DNA of 36,746 nucleotides from Haliscomenobacter sp. (GCF_016718685.1 NZ_JADKCX010000082.1:1-36746), one strand, 5' to 3'; positions 1 through 12,800 are shown, counted from the stretch's first letter. Program-made: numbers and translations. Notes: a model not told the origin generated them from the letters alone.

Positions 1-1
1 C

Positions 2-796
2 CTTTGGTTTTACACAGACTGCTACCCCGCCACTGATTTCTGGCGAGCCAATAGAATTTCCATCGAACTGCTGAAAAACAATGCTGACCCTCGTTTGGGG
101 TATTTCTACAAGCCGGTCGTGAACCCTTTACCCGCTAACGGTGCCGAGCCATTCAAAACGGAAGCTCCGCTGTCGTTCCGGGGCAATGAGTACGGCCGTC
201 CGATTGACAACGTGACCTTCCCTTCTCAAACTGCCAACTTTGTTTCGCAGGTGGGTGGCATTGCTGCAGCTGGTGCGGTTTCTGCTTCTTCTACTGGATT
301 AGTAAAAGGGTTTAACCAGGGTTTGTGGCTGATGACTTCGGTTGAATCGATGTTCCTGCAAGCTGAAGCGATCCAGCGCGGCTGGTTGCCTGGCGACAAG
401 GAAGCGGCCTACAAAGCCGCCGTGCAGGAATCGTTCCGTTGGTTGAATGTAGACAAGAGCAAAGCTGCCGCTGATGCCAGCTTTACCGCCTGGTATACTA
501 CACAAGATGACAACAGCAACGGCAACGTAAGTTATGCCAAGGCTACCGACAAGTTGAAGGTGGTTCTGCTGCAAAAGTACATCGCCATGAACGGCTCCAA
601 TCACCTGGAAGCCTGGACGGATTATCGCCGCAATGGTTATCCTGTGATTCCTCTGTCGGTTAACCCAGGTCGTTCGAGTTCAGTACTGCCTGTGCGTTTG
701 CTCTACCCACAAAGTGAGTACAACCTGAACACCTCCAGTGTACAGGCGGCAGGTACCATCAGTCAATTTACCTCCAAGGTTTGGTGGATGAATTGA
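2..796 (+). CDS. SusD/RagB-like outer-membrane lipoprotein, C-terminal part (5' end outside the window)
   Basis: The frame is open from base 2 and runs 264 codons to a stop at 794-796, so only the C-terminal part of the gene is present. The segment NADPRLGYFYKP and the later pattern of mature SusD-like proteins (FNQGLWLMTSVESMFLQAEA, then LQKYIAMNGSNHLEAWTDYRR, then RLLYPQSEYNLN) match the SusD-like_2 type. In this family the protein is a surface lipoprotein that caps a SusC TonB-dependent transporter and captures the nutrient; the ligand cannot be read from sequence. A DUF1735-type lipoprotein follows 28 bases downstream, a usual companion. The SusC partner should lie just left of the window. 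No frameshift is seen in this part. Family assignment is firm, substrate unknown. Confidence 0.85.
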   Translation, partial: LWFYTDCYPATDFWRANRISIELLKNNADPRLGYFYKPVVNPLPANGAEPFKTEAPLSFRGNEYGRPIDNVTFPSQTANFVSQVGGIAAAGAVSASSTGLVKGFNQGLWLMTSVESMFLQAEAIQRGWLPGDKEAAYKAAVQESFRWLNVDKSKAAADASFTAWYTTQDDNSNGNVSYAKATDKLKVVLLQKYIAMNGSNHLEAWTDYRRNGYPVIPLSVNPGRSSSVLPVRLLYPQSEYNLNTSSVQAAGTISQFTSKVWWMN

Positions 797-824
797 TCTT
801 GTTTCATTGTTAAACACAACACGA

Positions 825-1792
825 ATGAAAACCATTTTTAAAATAGCTTTACTCACTCTGATTGGTTTTTCTTTTAGCGCTTGCTTGAAAGATGAGCCAA
901 TTACCGATTATCTCGAGGGTTCCATCAAGCCGATCGTGCTGATTCCGAATGGCAACTTTCCAGCTTTGAACCCTATTGCTCCAACCACTTTGGAAGTATC
1001 AGCAACGCCAGCTAATTTAGATCTTTATGCGCGCGTTTCTTGGAGTAAACCATTGGATCGGGATGTAACGGTGACCTTTACTGTAGATCCAAGTATTGTG
1101 ACGGACTACAATGCTAAATTTAGTACAAAGTATGAGGCACTCGCGAGTGATGCCTATCAGCTTCCTTCTCCTTTCAGTGTAGTTATTCCTGCTGGGCAGA
1201 CAGAAGCTAAAGTTTCTATCAAATTGTTTTCACCAAAAAGTTGATTTGTCCAAGCAAACTATGCTGGCTCTCCGGATTGTGGATGCAGGAGATCAGACGG
1301 TTTGCAAGCAATTTCCGCAAGATGGTCTTTCCGATTGCGGTTAAGAACATCTACGATGGAACCTATGAGGTTACAGGTACCTGGTGGATGCTGCTAGTGC
1401 CACTTACTGGCAAGTTTCAATGAAGTATAACCTGAGTTGCTTTAGGCCCAAGTACAGTAGAAGGAAATGACGTAGAGTCAGGATTTATACCTAGTGGAAG
1501 AGGAGTTTGGATTAAAAGTGGGGCTGCAGACTCCTATTATGGATCCTTTAGCCCAGTCTTTGAATTTGACCCAGCTACCAACAAAGTGACCAAGGTGACC
1601 AATTATTTTGGACAACCTGCTGGCAATACTCGATCTGCTGAACTGGATCCAAGTGGGGTGAATAAATATGACCCGGCTACAAAAACTTTAGAAGTGAAGT
1701 TTTTTATGATCCAACCGTCATCTATTGCTTCACCTCCCCACGTTCGGGTTGCATTTGATTGGAAATTAAAGTATGTTAGTGCTAGAAAGTAG
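825..1792 (+). pseudogene. DUF1735-type SusE-like lipoprotein, reading frame broken by four indels
   Basis: The first frame begins at ATG 825 with a lipoprotein signal (MKTIFKIALLTLIGFSFSAC, Cys 20) and a domain resembling DUF1735 (VTFTVDPSIVTDYNAKF and AYQLPSPFSVVIPAGQTEA). It stops at 1244, but the protein plainly continues by switching frames: VDLSKQTMLALRIVDAGDQ from about 1240, VKNIYDGTYEVTGTW from about 1335, VDAASATYWQVSMKYN from 1384, and VALGPSTVEGNDVESGF from 1436 to the stop at 1792. The implied changes are an extra base near 1239, an extra base near 1330, a missing G near 1384 and an extra base near 1434. The repaired protein is about 322 residues. Such lipoproteins sit with SusCD at the cell surface. 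Because essential genes in this window carry the same damage, sequencing error is as likely as true decay. Confidence 0.7.
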
Positions 1793-1825
1793 GAGGTTCT
1801 AACGTTTCAATATTTTAACTCTAAA

Positions 1826-1867
1826 GTCCATTTGAGCCTTAATTGGTTCAAATGGGCTTTTTTTTTT
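1826..1867 (+). terminator. Rho-independent terminator of the first SusD/DUF1735 locus
   Basis: A 13-bp stem (1826-1838 pairing with 1845-1857, two G-U pairs) with a 6-base loop is followed by ten T residues. It lies 34 bases after the DUF1735-type gene and closes that transcription unit. Confidence 0.9.
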
Positions 1868-1921
1868 AACTTGTATGATTTCTGTTATATTTATACGTTA
1901 AATCATAAAAAATCTTCCGAC

Positions 1922-2635
1922 ATGAAATCTACTCAAATCCTGGCCCTGGTATTGTTGTTGTGGATACCCAACCTGCTGCTCAGCCAGGCCCGCTCCTTCC
2001 GCGATTTTATTGTGGCCGCCAGTTCACCCACCAATCCTAAAGCCAGCGCCACCAATTTTAAAACGGCCGGAGGCAAAGACCGATTTTTGCTTGAAGAATG
2101 GGGCAAAGGCTGGGCCTTATCCCGAGGCAGCGAAATGGTCAAAGATGGCTACGCCTTTAACTTTGACTTTGAAAAAAATGAACTCTACCTCCGTAAAGAC
2201 GATGAAGACATGATGATTGTAGCTGACAACAACAGTGTGCGTCGCTTTGTGATCGTCAATGGTCTCGATTCCATTCGTTTTGTCAAAAGTATTGCCATCG
2301 ATAAAACCAATAAAGTGTTTTTTCAACTCATCGGCGGCAACACTTCAGGCAAGATCGCGCTCCTGAAACTACGCACTTCAAAAGCACTGCCAGTCAACAA
2401 AAATGATTACGCCCGCAATTTCAATGGAGATTATTCTACCCAATACCGCAACGAAAGTGTGTATTATTTTGTAGACTCGGAAATAGGAGTGAAGGGCTTT
2501 GAAAAAATGACCCGCGATGAATTGCTCAAATTGTTTCCCCAACACCAGGCCATCATTGTGAGATTGGTGACTTCAAAGAAAAATATCGACGAAAAAACCT
2601 TGATCGCGTTTACGAATGAGGTGAATGGATTGTGA
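1922..2635 (+). CDS. Secreted protein of unknown function
   Basis: I do not recognise this protein. The frame is open further upstream, but ATG 1922 is preferred because it gives an immediate export signal (MKSTQILALVLLLWIPNLLLS, cleavage expected after SQA) and because the upstream extension overlaps the terminator at 1826-1867. The product is 237 residues. The mature part is mixed in character, with a charged segment (FDFEKNELYLRKDDEDMM) and a C-terminal stretch KMTRDELLKLFPQHQAIIVRLV; it shows no Cys pair, metal motif or repeat. It stands alone between a terminator and the low-complexity block. A periplasmic or surface location is inferred from the signal peptide only. Confidence 0.65.
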   Translation: MKSTQILALVLLLWIPNLLLSQARSFRDFIVAASSPTNPKASATNFKTAGGKDRFLLEEWGKGWALSRGSEMVKDGYAFNFDFEKNELYLRKDDEDMMIVADNNSVRRFVIVNGLDSIRFVKSIAIDKTNKVFFQLIGGNTSGKIALLKLRTSKALPVNKNDYARNFNGDYSTQYRNESVYYFVDSEIGVKGFEKMTRDELLKLFPQHQAIIVRLVTSKKNIDEKTLIAFTNEVNGL

Positions 2636-2639
2636 TTGT

Positions 2640-3600
<961 letters not shown>

Positions 3601-3945
3601 TCTTTACTATTTGCTCGAATTTTGGTCTAGCTACTACACTAGGGGCTCCTGAAGCAAGCAAAATAGCACTCGAAAAATTTAAAACGCAAGGCAGAATTTG
3701 CAAAAAGGGGCGACAAAATGTCGGCTATTTGTCATTTGGTCAAACCACAGCCAATTTTATTAAGCAGCGAATTTTCAGGTTGCTTCGTTTAACAAATGCA
3801 ATAACATTCGGCGATATTGGTGTTTGCCAATTTCGTTCAACCTTCACCTCGACATTCCCAAATAATAGTCTGGAAAAAATACCTGTGCTGCAAACACTGT
3901 TTTACTCATTTATTCTGCTATTGTTAAAAATTTTAGAAAATGTTA
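3601..3945. other. Gap without a recognisable gene, upstream of the susC locus
   Basis: Normal AT-rich sequence resumes near 3601. A short frame at 3729-3986 translates to a hydrophobic, Ile/Leu-rich stretch without family resemblance and runs through the predicted promoter of the next gene, so I do not call it. Nothing else is visible. Confidence 0.5.
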
Positions 3946-3974
3946 TTGCTTTTTTAAACATTCGCTTAATTTTG
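3946..3974 (+). promoter_or_regulatory. Bacteroidota-type promoter of the susC locus
   Basis: TAATTTTG at 3967-3974 matches the Bacteroidota -7 consensus TAnnTTTG exactly. A TTG at 3946-3948 lies 18 bases upstream in the -33 position. The predicted start is about 35 bases before ATG 4015. Confidence 0.6.
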
Positions 3975-4014
3975 GCTAAGGATTAGTTTCTAAAACAGAT
4001 AAAATCGGATTAGT

Positions 4015-7000
4015 ATGAAAAAACACTTACTAGCGCTTGCGCTGGTAGTCCTCGCTATGGCGTCAGCTGTGGCGCAGAGGGCTATTACAGGCAAAGTGAC
4101 TGATCAGAATGGCGAGGTCCTCATTGGGGCCAGCATTCTGGCCAAAGGGTCTACCTCCGGTACGGTGACGGACGTTGATGGCACCTACAGCCTAAGCGTA
4201 CCAGCCGGAATCAGTACCGTGGTGGTCAGTTACACCGGCTTCAAAACGCGCGAGCTAGAGCTGGGTACTTCCAATGTGATCGATGTTTCACTAGATGAAG
4301 CCCTCGAAGAACTTTCTGAAGTCGTAGTAACGGGTTTGGGTATCAAAAAAGAGAAAAAAGCGCTCGGATACGCCGTTACAACCTTGGGTTCAGCCCAAAT
4401 TGAATTGAAGCCAGAAGCGGACATAGGCCGTATCTTACGGGGTAAAGTTCCAGGTGTGGACATCAATGCTACTTCCGGCTTGGCTGGTTCTGGAACCAAC
4501 ATCGTCATTCGGGGATACAAATCCATCTCCGGTACCAACCAACCTCTTTTTGTTGTAGATGGAGTGCCTTTCAACTCCGAAACGAATTCCGACCGCGGAT
4601 TCGACACTGGTGGTGCTACTGCTTCAAGTCGCTTTTTGGACTTGGATCCCAACAACATCGCAGAGGTGAGTGTATTGAAAGGTTTGAGTGCTACCGTATT
4701 GTATGGGGAAGCTGGCCGAAACGGGGTTATTTTGGTAACCACCAAAACCGGCGGGGGAGCACCCAAGAACAAAAAAATGGAAATCACACTGGATCAATCT
4801 TTCCACTTCAACGAGATTGCCAGTAATCCGGAATTCCAGAATGCTTATGGCAACGGGTTCCAAAACCTTGCTTCAGCGGCCTTCAGTAACTGGGGTGCGC
4901 CTTTCGATCCAATTTATTATGGACGCAATGGTTTGCGTGACGATGGTACCATCGCTCACCCTTATGACCGTGCATCGGCAATTCCTGGATTTTCGACGAC
5001 CTGGAACGAAGCATTCCCCGAGTTCAAAGGAGTACGTTATCCTTACATCGCTTACGAAGCACCTACCGGGTTTTTCAAAAGGGGGCAATCCAAACTGACT
5101 TCGTTGAACGTGGCTTCTAACCTGGGCAAAGGAACTTCTTTAAGTGCCGCGTACAGTTATTTGGCAGACGAAGGTTTTGTACCCAACAACAACCTGGACA
5201 AGCACAACTTCAGCTTGGGCCTCAACACCAAGTTGGCCAATGGTTTGACCTTGCGCTCTACCTTCAACTTCATTACGTCCGACCGCAACTCGCCACCTTC
5301 CGGGATCAGCTTCAACTCTGGCCCTACCGGTTCATCACTGTTCTCAGAGTTGTTCTATACTCCACGGAGTATCGACGTATTGAACCTGCCTTTTGAAGAT
5401 CCAATCAACAAGGCCAGTGTATACTATCGTGGGGACAATGGTATTCAGAACCCTTTCTGGACGCTGAAAAACAGCAACGACAATGAAGTGGTGCGCCGCT
5501 TCTTCGGAACCATCAACCTGGGGTATGACATCACCGACTGGTTGAGAATCGGTTACCGCCTGGGCTTGGATACCTATGGGCAAACCCAGCGGTACGCGAT
5601 CAACAAAAACGGCCGCCAGATTCCTGATGGTTTGTTGACTACGTCCAACCGCTTGAATTACATCACGGATCAATTGCTGAGCGTGTCGTTCAACAAGGAC
5701 TTGGGGAGCAATTTCAGCATCGACGGTTTGGTCGGATTCAACCTACGCCGCGATACCCGTCAATCTACCTTCACCACTAGTACCCAACAGTTTGTATTGG
5801 GCTTGTTGACGCACCAGAACTTCATCAACCACAACAACTCTTCTTCTCGTTCAGAAGAAAACCAGTTGGGTGCATTGGCTACCTTTTCCTTGAGCTATAA
5901 GGATTATCTTTACCTCAACATGCAAGCGCGGAATGACTGGACTTCTACTTTGGAAAAGAAACCGCTCGGTTGTGTATCCATCTGCGAGTTTGTCCTTCAT
6001 CGCTTCCGAAGCGCTGCCTGGTATCACCAAAGGAGGCGTTGTCAATTACCTGAAACTGCGTTTGGGCTACGGTACCTCGGCTGGTTATCCCAACCCATAC
6101 AATACCCGCAGCATTTTGTCAACTAGTACCCGCGTTTTCCAAACCTTGGGTGGGGCCATCCTGAATACCAACTCGGTTGACAACCAGTTCGGTAACCCTA
6201 ATTTGAAACCGGAGATACATCAGGAATTGGAATTTGGAGTTGAAGCCAAGTTTTTGAAAAACCGCCTGGGGGTTGACCTTTCTTTGTACGACAAATTGTC
6301 GAAAGACCTCATCATTGGTTTGCAATTGGATCCATCTACCGGATACAACAACACGACCATCAACGCGGCCAGTGTAAGCAACAAGGGAATCGAGCTTGGG
6401 GTGAATTACCGCATCATCAGTGGCAAAAACCTCAATTGGGAAATTTCTGCGAACTATACCCGCAACCTCAATATTGTTGAAAGTTTGTATCCCGGTATCG
6501 AACAAATTGCCTTTGCTGGATTTTCTAATTTGGGCAACTTTGCGATTCCAGGGCAACCTTATGGTGTGATTCAGACGGATCGTGTGCTAAGAGACGATAA
6601 CGGCAATCCAATCATCAACGGTCAAGGTTTCTACCAAGCTGCCTCAACCATTGGCATCACCGGCAATCCAAACCCGGATTATTTGGCCAATGCGGGAACA
6701 ACCATTACATTCAAAGGTTTGTCCTTTAATATGTTGTGGTCTTACGTGAAAGGAGGAGACATTTATTCCTCTACTGCATCTACGTTGTATGCTCGTGGTT
6801 TGTTGGAAGATACCGGATTTGACCGTTTTGTGCCTGTGATTGTAGAAGGGGTAAAAGCCGATGGAACACCCAACGACATCCAGATCACTTCGACTACCCA
6901 CTTCTGGCAAAACACCGGGGTGTTCATTAGCGAGAACAAAATTTTCGATGGAACCTACCTCAAGCTGCGGGAAGTATCACTTTCTTATGACCTTCCCAAG

Positions 7001-7204
7001 AAGTGGTTGGAAAAATCACCTTTTGGCCAAATCCAGTTCTCTCTTTCTGGACAGAACCTGTGGTTCAGAGCCTTCAACTTCCCCAGAAGTGCCAACTTCG
7101 ATCCAGAAGTACTCAGCTTGGGTGTAGGCAATGGTCGTGGATTTGAATACCTCAACGTGCCTACCTCTAAGAAGTACGGCGCCAGCTTGCGGGTAACATT
7201 CTAA
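4015..7204 (+). CDS. SusC/RagA-type TonB-linked outer-membrane transporter (one frameshift)
   Basis: This is a TonB-dependent outer-membrane transporter that imports a nutrient captured by its SusD partner. It begins with a signal peptide (MKKHLLALALVVLAMASAVAQ), then a carboxypeptidase-D regulatory-like domain (ITGKVTDQNGEVLIGASI to about residue 98), then the plug with VVVTGLGIKKEKKALGY, QPLFVVDGVPFN and LYGEAGRNGVILVTTK. The beta barrel ends with the aromatic C terminus KYGASLRVTF. The first frame runs to 6126, but the true continuation moves to another frame near 5959: removing one A from the run at 5959-5961 gives TLEKNRSVVYPSASLSFI without a break. The repaired length is about 1062 residues, normal for the family. 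The SusD gene follows 19 bases later. Substrate unknown. Confidence 0.92.
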
Positions 7205-7223
7205 ATGCTTCAAAATTGAGGAT

Positions 7224-8855
7224 ATGAAAGTTTTTTCTAAAATATTTTTAGCACTATCCTTGCTCATTGTGGTGGCTTCCTGCGAGAGTACCGAACTGGA
7301 CTTGCTGGACAACCCCAATGCAGTAAGCCCTGCTAATGCTGAATTGGATCTTTTTTACAACAACATCCAATTGAGTTTCCGGAACTTGGTCAATGATGCA
7401 TCCGGAATTTCAGCTCCTGCCGTACGGATGGTTGCGATGCTCTCGTATTCCTACAACGCCAACTATCGCCCGGAGAGTGGAGATGGGATCTGGAACAACG
7501 CTTATGCGAATTTGCTACCAGATTTAAGGGCCATGTCCGAAATTGCTACCAAAGGAAACAACCTGGTGCATTTGGGAATTGCCAAAATCATGGAGGCTCA
7601 TGCCTTGATGACGCTGGTCGATTTGTTTGGAGATGTTCCTTACACGGAAGCCTTACTAGGTGTGGCAGAACCAAGTCCTAAGGCTGATCCAGCCAAAGAC
7701 GTGTATGCACGAGCCTTAACTTTGCTCAACGAGGCCATCGCTGATTTGGGGAAAACCTCTACGGGGAAACCGGGTTCTGACATCTACTACGCGGGTACTG
7801 CCGCCAAATACATCAAATTGGCCAATACCCTCAAACTGCGTTATTATGTCCAAACGCGTTTGGTAGACCCTGCCGCTTCTAAAGCAGGCATCGATGCCAT
7901 TCCTGCGGCCAATTTGCTTGCGGACGCCGACGATTTCCAATTCGCCTATGGCAACAACCGGGTAAACCCGAACAGCCGCCACCCCTATTACAACAACTGT
8001 TATGAAACAGGTGGTGGTACTTACATGAATAACTTCTACATGTGGTTGTTGTTTGGGGAGAAAAAAGTGGTGGATCCACGCTTGCGCTACTACTTTTACC
8101 GCCCAGATATTGATACCAAGAATGAAGATGCCTTTACCCTGACTTGTGCTCAAGGTGCCCTGGCACCCAGCCACTATCCCGATTTTATGCCCTTCTGCGT
8201 AGCTTCAACTACCGGATATTGGGGGCGTGACCACGGTGATGGTGCCGGTATTCCACCAGACGGACTAAAGCGGACTTGTTATGGTCTGTATCCAGGTGGA
8301 GGCAAGTTTGATGCCGATGATGCAAAATCTCCTGGCAATAACGGTACGGATGGCGCACTTGGTGTTGGCATCACCCCTATCTTTTTGGGAGCTTGGGCTG
8401 ATTTCTTGAGGGCAGAAGCAGTCCTTACGCTGGGTACAGCGGGGGATGCACGGGCTTTGTTGGAAAGTGGCGTAAAGAGATCGATCGCTAAGGTATTGAA
8501 TTTCAACGCCAGCGCTGTTGTGGCCAGTTTCAAACCTTCCCAGGCGGATGTCGACGCTTATGTGGCTGAAGTATTGAGCCTATATGACGCAGCAACAACC
8601 ACCGATGCCAAACTAGACGTCGTGTTGCGGGAATACCAAATTGCTACCTGGGGTAACGCACTGGAAATGTACAACGCCTACCGTCGTACTGGGAAACCAA
8701 GTGTCATGCAGCCTACTTTGGAGCTGAATCCAGGTGATTTCCCTCGTTCGATGTTCTACCCTGCGGTATACGTCAACCGGAATGCCAAGGCAGTTCAACA
8801 TGACCTGAAAACTCAGGTGTTCTGGGACAAAAATGCGCCAGGTTTTATTAAGTAA
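7224..8855 (+). CDS. SusD/RagB-like nutrient-binding lipoprotein (SusD-like_2 type)
   Basis: An intact 543-residue protein follows its SusC partner by 19 bases. It has a lipoprotein signal (SLLIVVASC, Cys 20). The typical alpha-helical SusD layout is visible: IWNNAYANLLPDLRAMSEIA, then IAKIMEAHALMTLVDLFGDVPYTEAL, then AAKYIKLANTLKLRYYVQTR. The closing part carries ALEMYNAYRRTGKPS and FPRSMFYPAVYVNRN. In the family it is anchored on the outer face of the outer membrane and forms a lid on SusC. The ligand cannot be deduced; no glycoside hydrolase lies nearby, so a carbohydrate substrate is not implied. Confidence 0.93.
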   Translation: MKVFSKIFLALSLLIVVASCESTELDLLDNPNAVSPANAELDLFYNNIQLSFRNLVNDASGISAPAVRMVAMLSYSYNANYRPESGDGIWNNAYANLLPDLRAMSEIATKGNNLVHLGIAKIMEAHALMTLVDLFGDVPYTEALLGVAEPSPKADPAKDVYARALTLLNEAIADLGKTSTGKPGSDIYYAGTAAKYIKLANTLKLRYYVQTRLVDPAASKAGIDAIPAANLLADADDFQFAYGNNRVNPNSRHPYYNNCYETGGGTYMNNFYMWLLFGEKKVVDPRLRYYFYRPDIDTKNEDAFTLTCAQGALAPSHYPDFMPFCVASTTGYWGRDHGDGAGIPPDGLKRTCYGLYPGGGKFDADDAKSPGNNGTDGALGVGITPIFLGAWADFLRAEAVLTLGTAGDARALLESGVKRSIAKVLNFNASAVVASFKPSQADVDAYVAEVLSLYDAATTTDAKLDVVLREYQIATWGNALEMYNAYRRTGKPSVMQPTLELNPGDFPRSMFYPAVYVNRNAKAVQHDLKTQVFWDKNAPGFIK

Positions 8856-8934
8856 ATAAGAATGTGTATCAGAGGGTGTACCGATCAAGGTGCATCCTCC
8901 GATATTGTACACTCTAATTTTAACTCTTGGATCT

Positions 8935-9495
8935 ATGAAAAAATTCAAACTATTGATAAGTGGGTTGGCGCTATGCCTGGCTTTGGCATCTTGCGAAGAT
9001 CCCAACTTGCCCTTCCAACAGTTTCCGGAGCTTGCATATGGTGCAGTGGCACGCTTGCTTTCTCCTGCTACTTTTGCTGCTGCTGGTACATTCAAAAAAG
9101 CGGATGTACCCGGCTCCAAACTGGTTTTCACCGTCGATTTTTACGATGAAGACAAAGGCAAAAATGTAGAGTCTTTTGCTTTTTTGGTAAAATTTACTGA
9201 TCGCAAAAACGCAGGAGCCAACAACAAGGCCGAGAAGGCTTTGGTGACTTATAATTCAACGCAGTTTACCACCCATCCAAAGTACGGTACTCAAACCCTG
9301 GATGTAACCATTACTTACCAGCAAGTTTTGACCTTATTAGGGCTGACTGCTGAACAGGTGAATGTGGCTGATCGCTTTGAATTCCAAGTGGTCATTACCA
9401 AAAAAGATGGAAAAGTCTTTAAAGCCTCTAATACCAGCGCTGAATTTGTCAACTCACCAGGGGCCTTTGGCTTCCCCGATGGAATTCCGTCGTGA
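8935..9495 (+). CDS. SusCD-associated lipoprotein of unknown function
   Basis: The frame is open from 8890, but ATG 8935 gives a clean lipoprotein signal (LLISGLALCLALASC, Cys 20), so it is the better start. The mature protein, about 166 residues, looks like a small beta-sandwich: VPGSKLVFTVDFYDED, NVESFAFLVKFTDR, QTLDVTITYQQVL and DRFEFQVVITKKDGKVF. Its place directly after susC-susD, with a terminator behind it, suggests an accessory surface lipoprotein in the SusE/SusF position, although I see no sequence link to those families. It is shorter than SusE. The stop comes soon after FGFPDGIPS; a truncation by indel cannot be excluded in this error-rich sequence. Confidence 0.75.
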   Translation: MKKFKLLISGLALCLALASCEDPNLPFQQFPELAYGAVARLLSPATFAAAGTFKKADVPGSKLVFTVDFYDEDKGKNVESFAFLVKFTDRKNAGANNKAEKALVTYNSTQFTTHPKYGTQTLDVTITYQQVLTLLGLTAEQVNVADRFEFQVVITKKDGKVFKASNTSAEFVNSPGAFGFPDGIPS

Positions 9496-9551
9496 CGTCT
9501 TGTAATTGAATGGCAATTGAAGTTTTAAATTACATTTTATCAAATAATTTT

Positions 9552-9589
9552 GAAATGGAGTGCTTTTTAAGCGCTCCATTTCTATTTTT
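9552..9589 (+). terminator. Rho-independent terminator after the susC-susD-lipoprotein operon
   Basis: A 12-bp stem (9552-9563 with 9571-9582, one G-U pair) with a 7-base loop is followed by TATTTTT. It ends the operon that starts at 4015. Confidence 0.9.
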
Positions 9590-9805
9590 GCATAGTTTTA
9601 AACATTTGTCTGCCAAATTGCAGATGTGCATCTGTAATAATATCATGAGGCAGCCCTAAGTCAGATCCAAACGTTTATCAGTTTCCAGCTCTTAACTTGC
9701 GACATATTTTATCCCTTGAACATTACTGCTCTAAACACGATGTCTGTACCAGGTGTTAACCTGACTGTATATTTTTTGACATTCAATAAAATCAAATTCA
9801 TTGGT

Positions 9806-12800
9806 ATGAAACAACATTTACTGGCTTTAATGCTGATGCTCTTTGGAGCAACGGTTGTCTTCGGACAATTGACCATCAGCGGAAAAGTAACCGACAAAGA
9901 TGGCGAGCCCTTGATTGGCGCCAGCATAATGGTAAAAGGTACAACCAACGGGACTGTATCCGACATTGATGGAAAATTCAAGATTAGTGCTCCGGCTGAT
10001 GCCACTTTAGTCCTCTCCTACACCGGTTTCTCTACCCTCGGAAGTGGCCGTCAACAACCAAACTGATATTACTGTCACCATGCAGCCGGGTATCGACCTT
10101 ACCGAAGTACTGGTAACGGGTTATGGTACGGCCATCAAGCGGGAATTGACGGGTAACATCGCCAAAATCCGCACCGAGGACATCAAAAACATGCCCGTAA
10201 CCAGCTTTGACCAAGCCATGCAAGGTAAAGCTGCCGGGGTGCAAATCAACGGTGGAACCGGCAAACTGGGCCAAGCCATGCAAATTCGGGTACGCGGCCA
10301 ATCTTCCGTATCCGCCTCAAACCAACCCTTGTTTGTCATCGATGGTATTCCCGCTACCACAGATGACTTAGGTCTTTTTGGTGGTGCCACCAACCCAATG
10401 GCGGATATCAACCCTCAAGACATTGAATCCATCGAAATCCTGAAGGATGCTTCTGCTGCCGCCATTTATGGTGCGCGCGCTGCCAACGGGGTGGTACTGG
10501 TTACAACCAAAAAAGGTAAAGCTGGCCGTACTTCGGTAAATTATGGCTATCAATATGGTAGCAGCAAACCAACCCGCAAGGTAGAGTTCCTAAATACTGA
10601 GCAGTACCTGCAACTGTATCGTCAAGCTGCCGCCAACCGCGACCGCCTTGACGGCACCGACCCTTCTGATCCAGCTCTCCTACTGCCTTACATGGAAGGA
10701 TTTTTTGATTACCCAGAGCTTGGGTACCTTGGGTACTGCTAACCAAGCAGACACCAAATGGGGCGAGCTGGCCTTTCAGGATGCCCCGATGCAACAACAC
10801 GACCTCAGCCTTACGGGTGGTAACGAAAAAACTACGTTTTACATGTCAGGACAGTGGTTTGACCAAAAAGGGATTTTGATTGGCAACGCCCTGAACCGCA
10901 TCTCTGGCCGCATCAACCTTGATCACCAAGCTTACAAATGGTTGCGGGTGGGTGTAAACATGGGCTTGAGCCGCTCTTTAAACGAACGTATCTCTGGCGA
11001 CCGCCAGTTCGACAACCCCATGCAGATGGTGGCCTGACTCCACTTACACCAGCCAATGATCCTGAAACGGGCTTGCCTGTAGGTACTCCTCCCGGAGACA
11101 TCAGCCAGCCCCTGTACTACAACCCATTGATCAACATTGGCAACGCCTACTACAACACCAACACCAACCGCAACCTGAGCAGTGTATATGCCCAAATCAG
11201 CATTCTGGATGGTTTGAGCTTCCGCTCCGAATTTGCACTTGACCTCTTGAATCAGCAAGAAGAACTGTATTACAACAGTAAAACCCAGCGCAACTTTAGC
11301 GCTCCTCGTGGATTGGGACAAAACCGTTTGGTACGGGTTGAAAACTACAACACGAACAACTATTTCACCTATACTACTGCCTTTGGCAAAAGTGTATTGG
11401 ATTTGACGGCAGGTATGTCTTTCCAGCAATCTCAAACCAATACCAACTTTACCGAAGGTCAGGATTTCCCATCCGATGCTTATCGCCAGATTGCCAGCTC
11501 GGCGCGCAAAACCGACGGTAATTCCACGCAAACGGACTTTCGCTTCTTGTCTTATTTCGCCCGCGCTAATTACAAATTCGCAGGCAAGTATCTGGTTGGA
11601 TTAAGTGCTCGTACAGATGGTTCCACTCGTTTTGGTCTTGAAAACCGTTACGGTTTCTTCCCTGCCGCATCGGCTGGCTGGATTGTATCGGAAGAAGGAT
11701 TTTTGAAAGGCCTGAAACCAATCAGCTTCTTGAAATTACGCGCCAGCTATGGCCGTACTGGTAACGCTGAAATTGGCAACTTCCCTCAATTGGGTCTGTA
11801 CACCGGGGATGCCAACAATGGCACCGAACCCGGACAACGCCCATCTCAATTGGGTAACCCAGATCTAAGTTGGGAAACCACCGATCAGTTTGACGTGGGT
11901 CTCGACTTTGGTTTGTTCAAAGATCGCCTGACGGGTGAAATCGACTTTTACAATAAACAAACCTCTGGTTTGTTGTTGAATGTTAACGTACCTGGCACCT
12001 CTGGCTTTGCTACTCAAGTACGCAACGTAGGTAAATTGACCAACACTGGAGTAGAGGTGGTGCTGAATACCGATGTAGTACGTGGTGCTTTCCGCTGGAA
12101 AACCAGTTTGAATTTTGCCGCCAACGCAAACAAAATTACCGATCTGCAAGGCCAAATCATCGAAGGTGGTTTGGATGCTATGAGCCGCGCAGTGGAAGGC
12201 CAACCTTTGGGTGCTTACTTTACTGCTGAGTATGCTGGAGTAGATCCCGCCAATGGCAATGCCCTCTGGTACAAAAATGCAACCGAAGGGAATCGGGAAA
12301 CCACTAGCACCTACAACCAGGCGCAGCGGGTAGTTGTAGGTAGCCCATTACCGGATTGGATTGGAGGGGTAACCAATACCTTCAGCTACAAAGGGCTGGA
12401 TCTTTCCATATTCTTCAATGGCGTATTTGGCAACGAATTGAACTTCTACGGTGCAGGCCGTTACTCTTCTGCCAACGCCCGTTTTGAAGACAACCAAACC
12501 GTCAATCAATTGGCAGCCTGGACGCCTGAGAACACCAATACCAATGTACCAGAAGCACGTTTGTACCGCAACAATGGGGCTCAACCTTCTAGTCGTTTCA
12601 TCGAAGACGGATCTTTTGTTCGTTTGCGCAACGTAACGCTGTCTTACAATTTCCCTAAATCACTGACCAGCAAAGCAAAAATCCAAAGCTTGCGCCTTTT
12701 TGTATCTGGTCAAAACCTGGCGACCTGGACCAACTACTCTGGTTGGGATCCTGAGGTGAATGCCGATGACGTGGTGTCCAATATTGCAATTGGTTATGAC

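Noticed and set aside
3729..3986. 85-codon frame before the first complete susC
   Set aside because: Translation is a hydrophobic, unstructured stretch without family resemblance, and it overlaps the promoter at 3946-3974.
7879..8174. Minus-strand frames rich in Cys/His within the first SusD gene
   Set aside because: They are shadows of an intact, well-conserved SusD reading frame.
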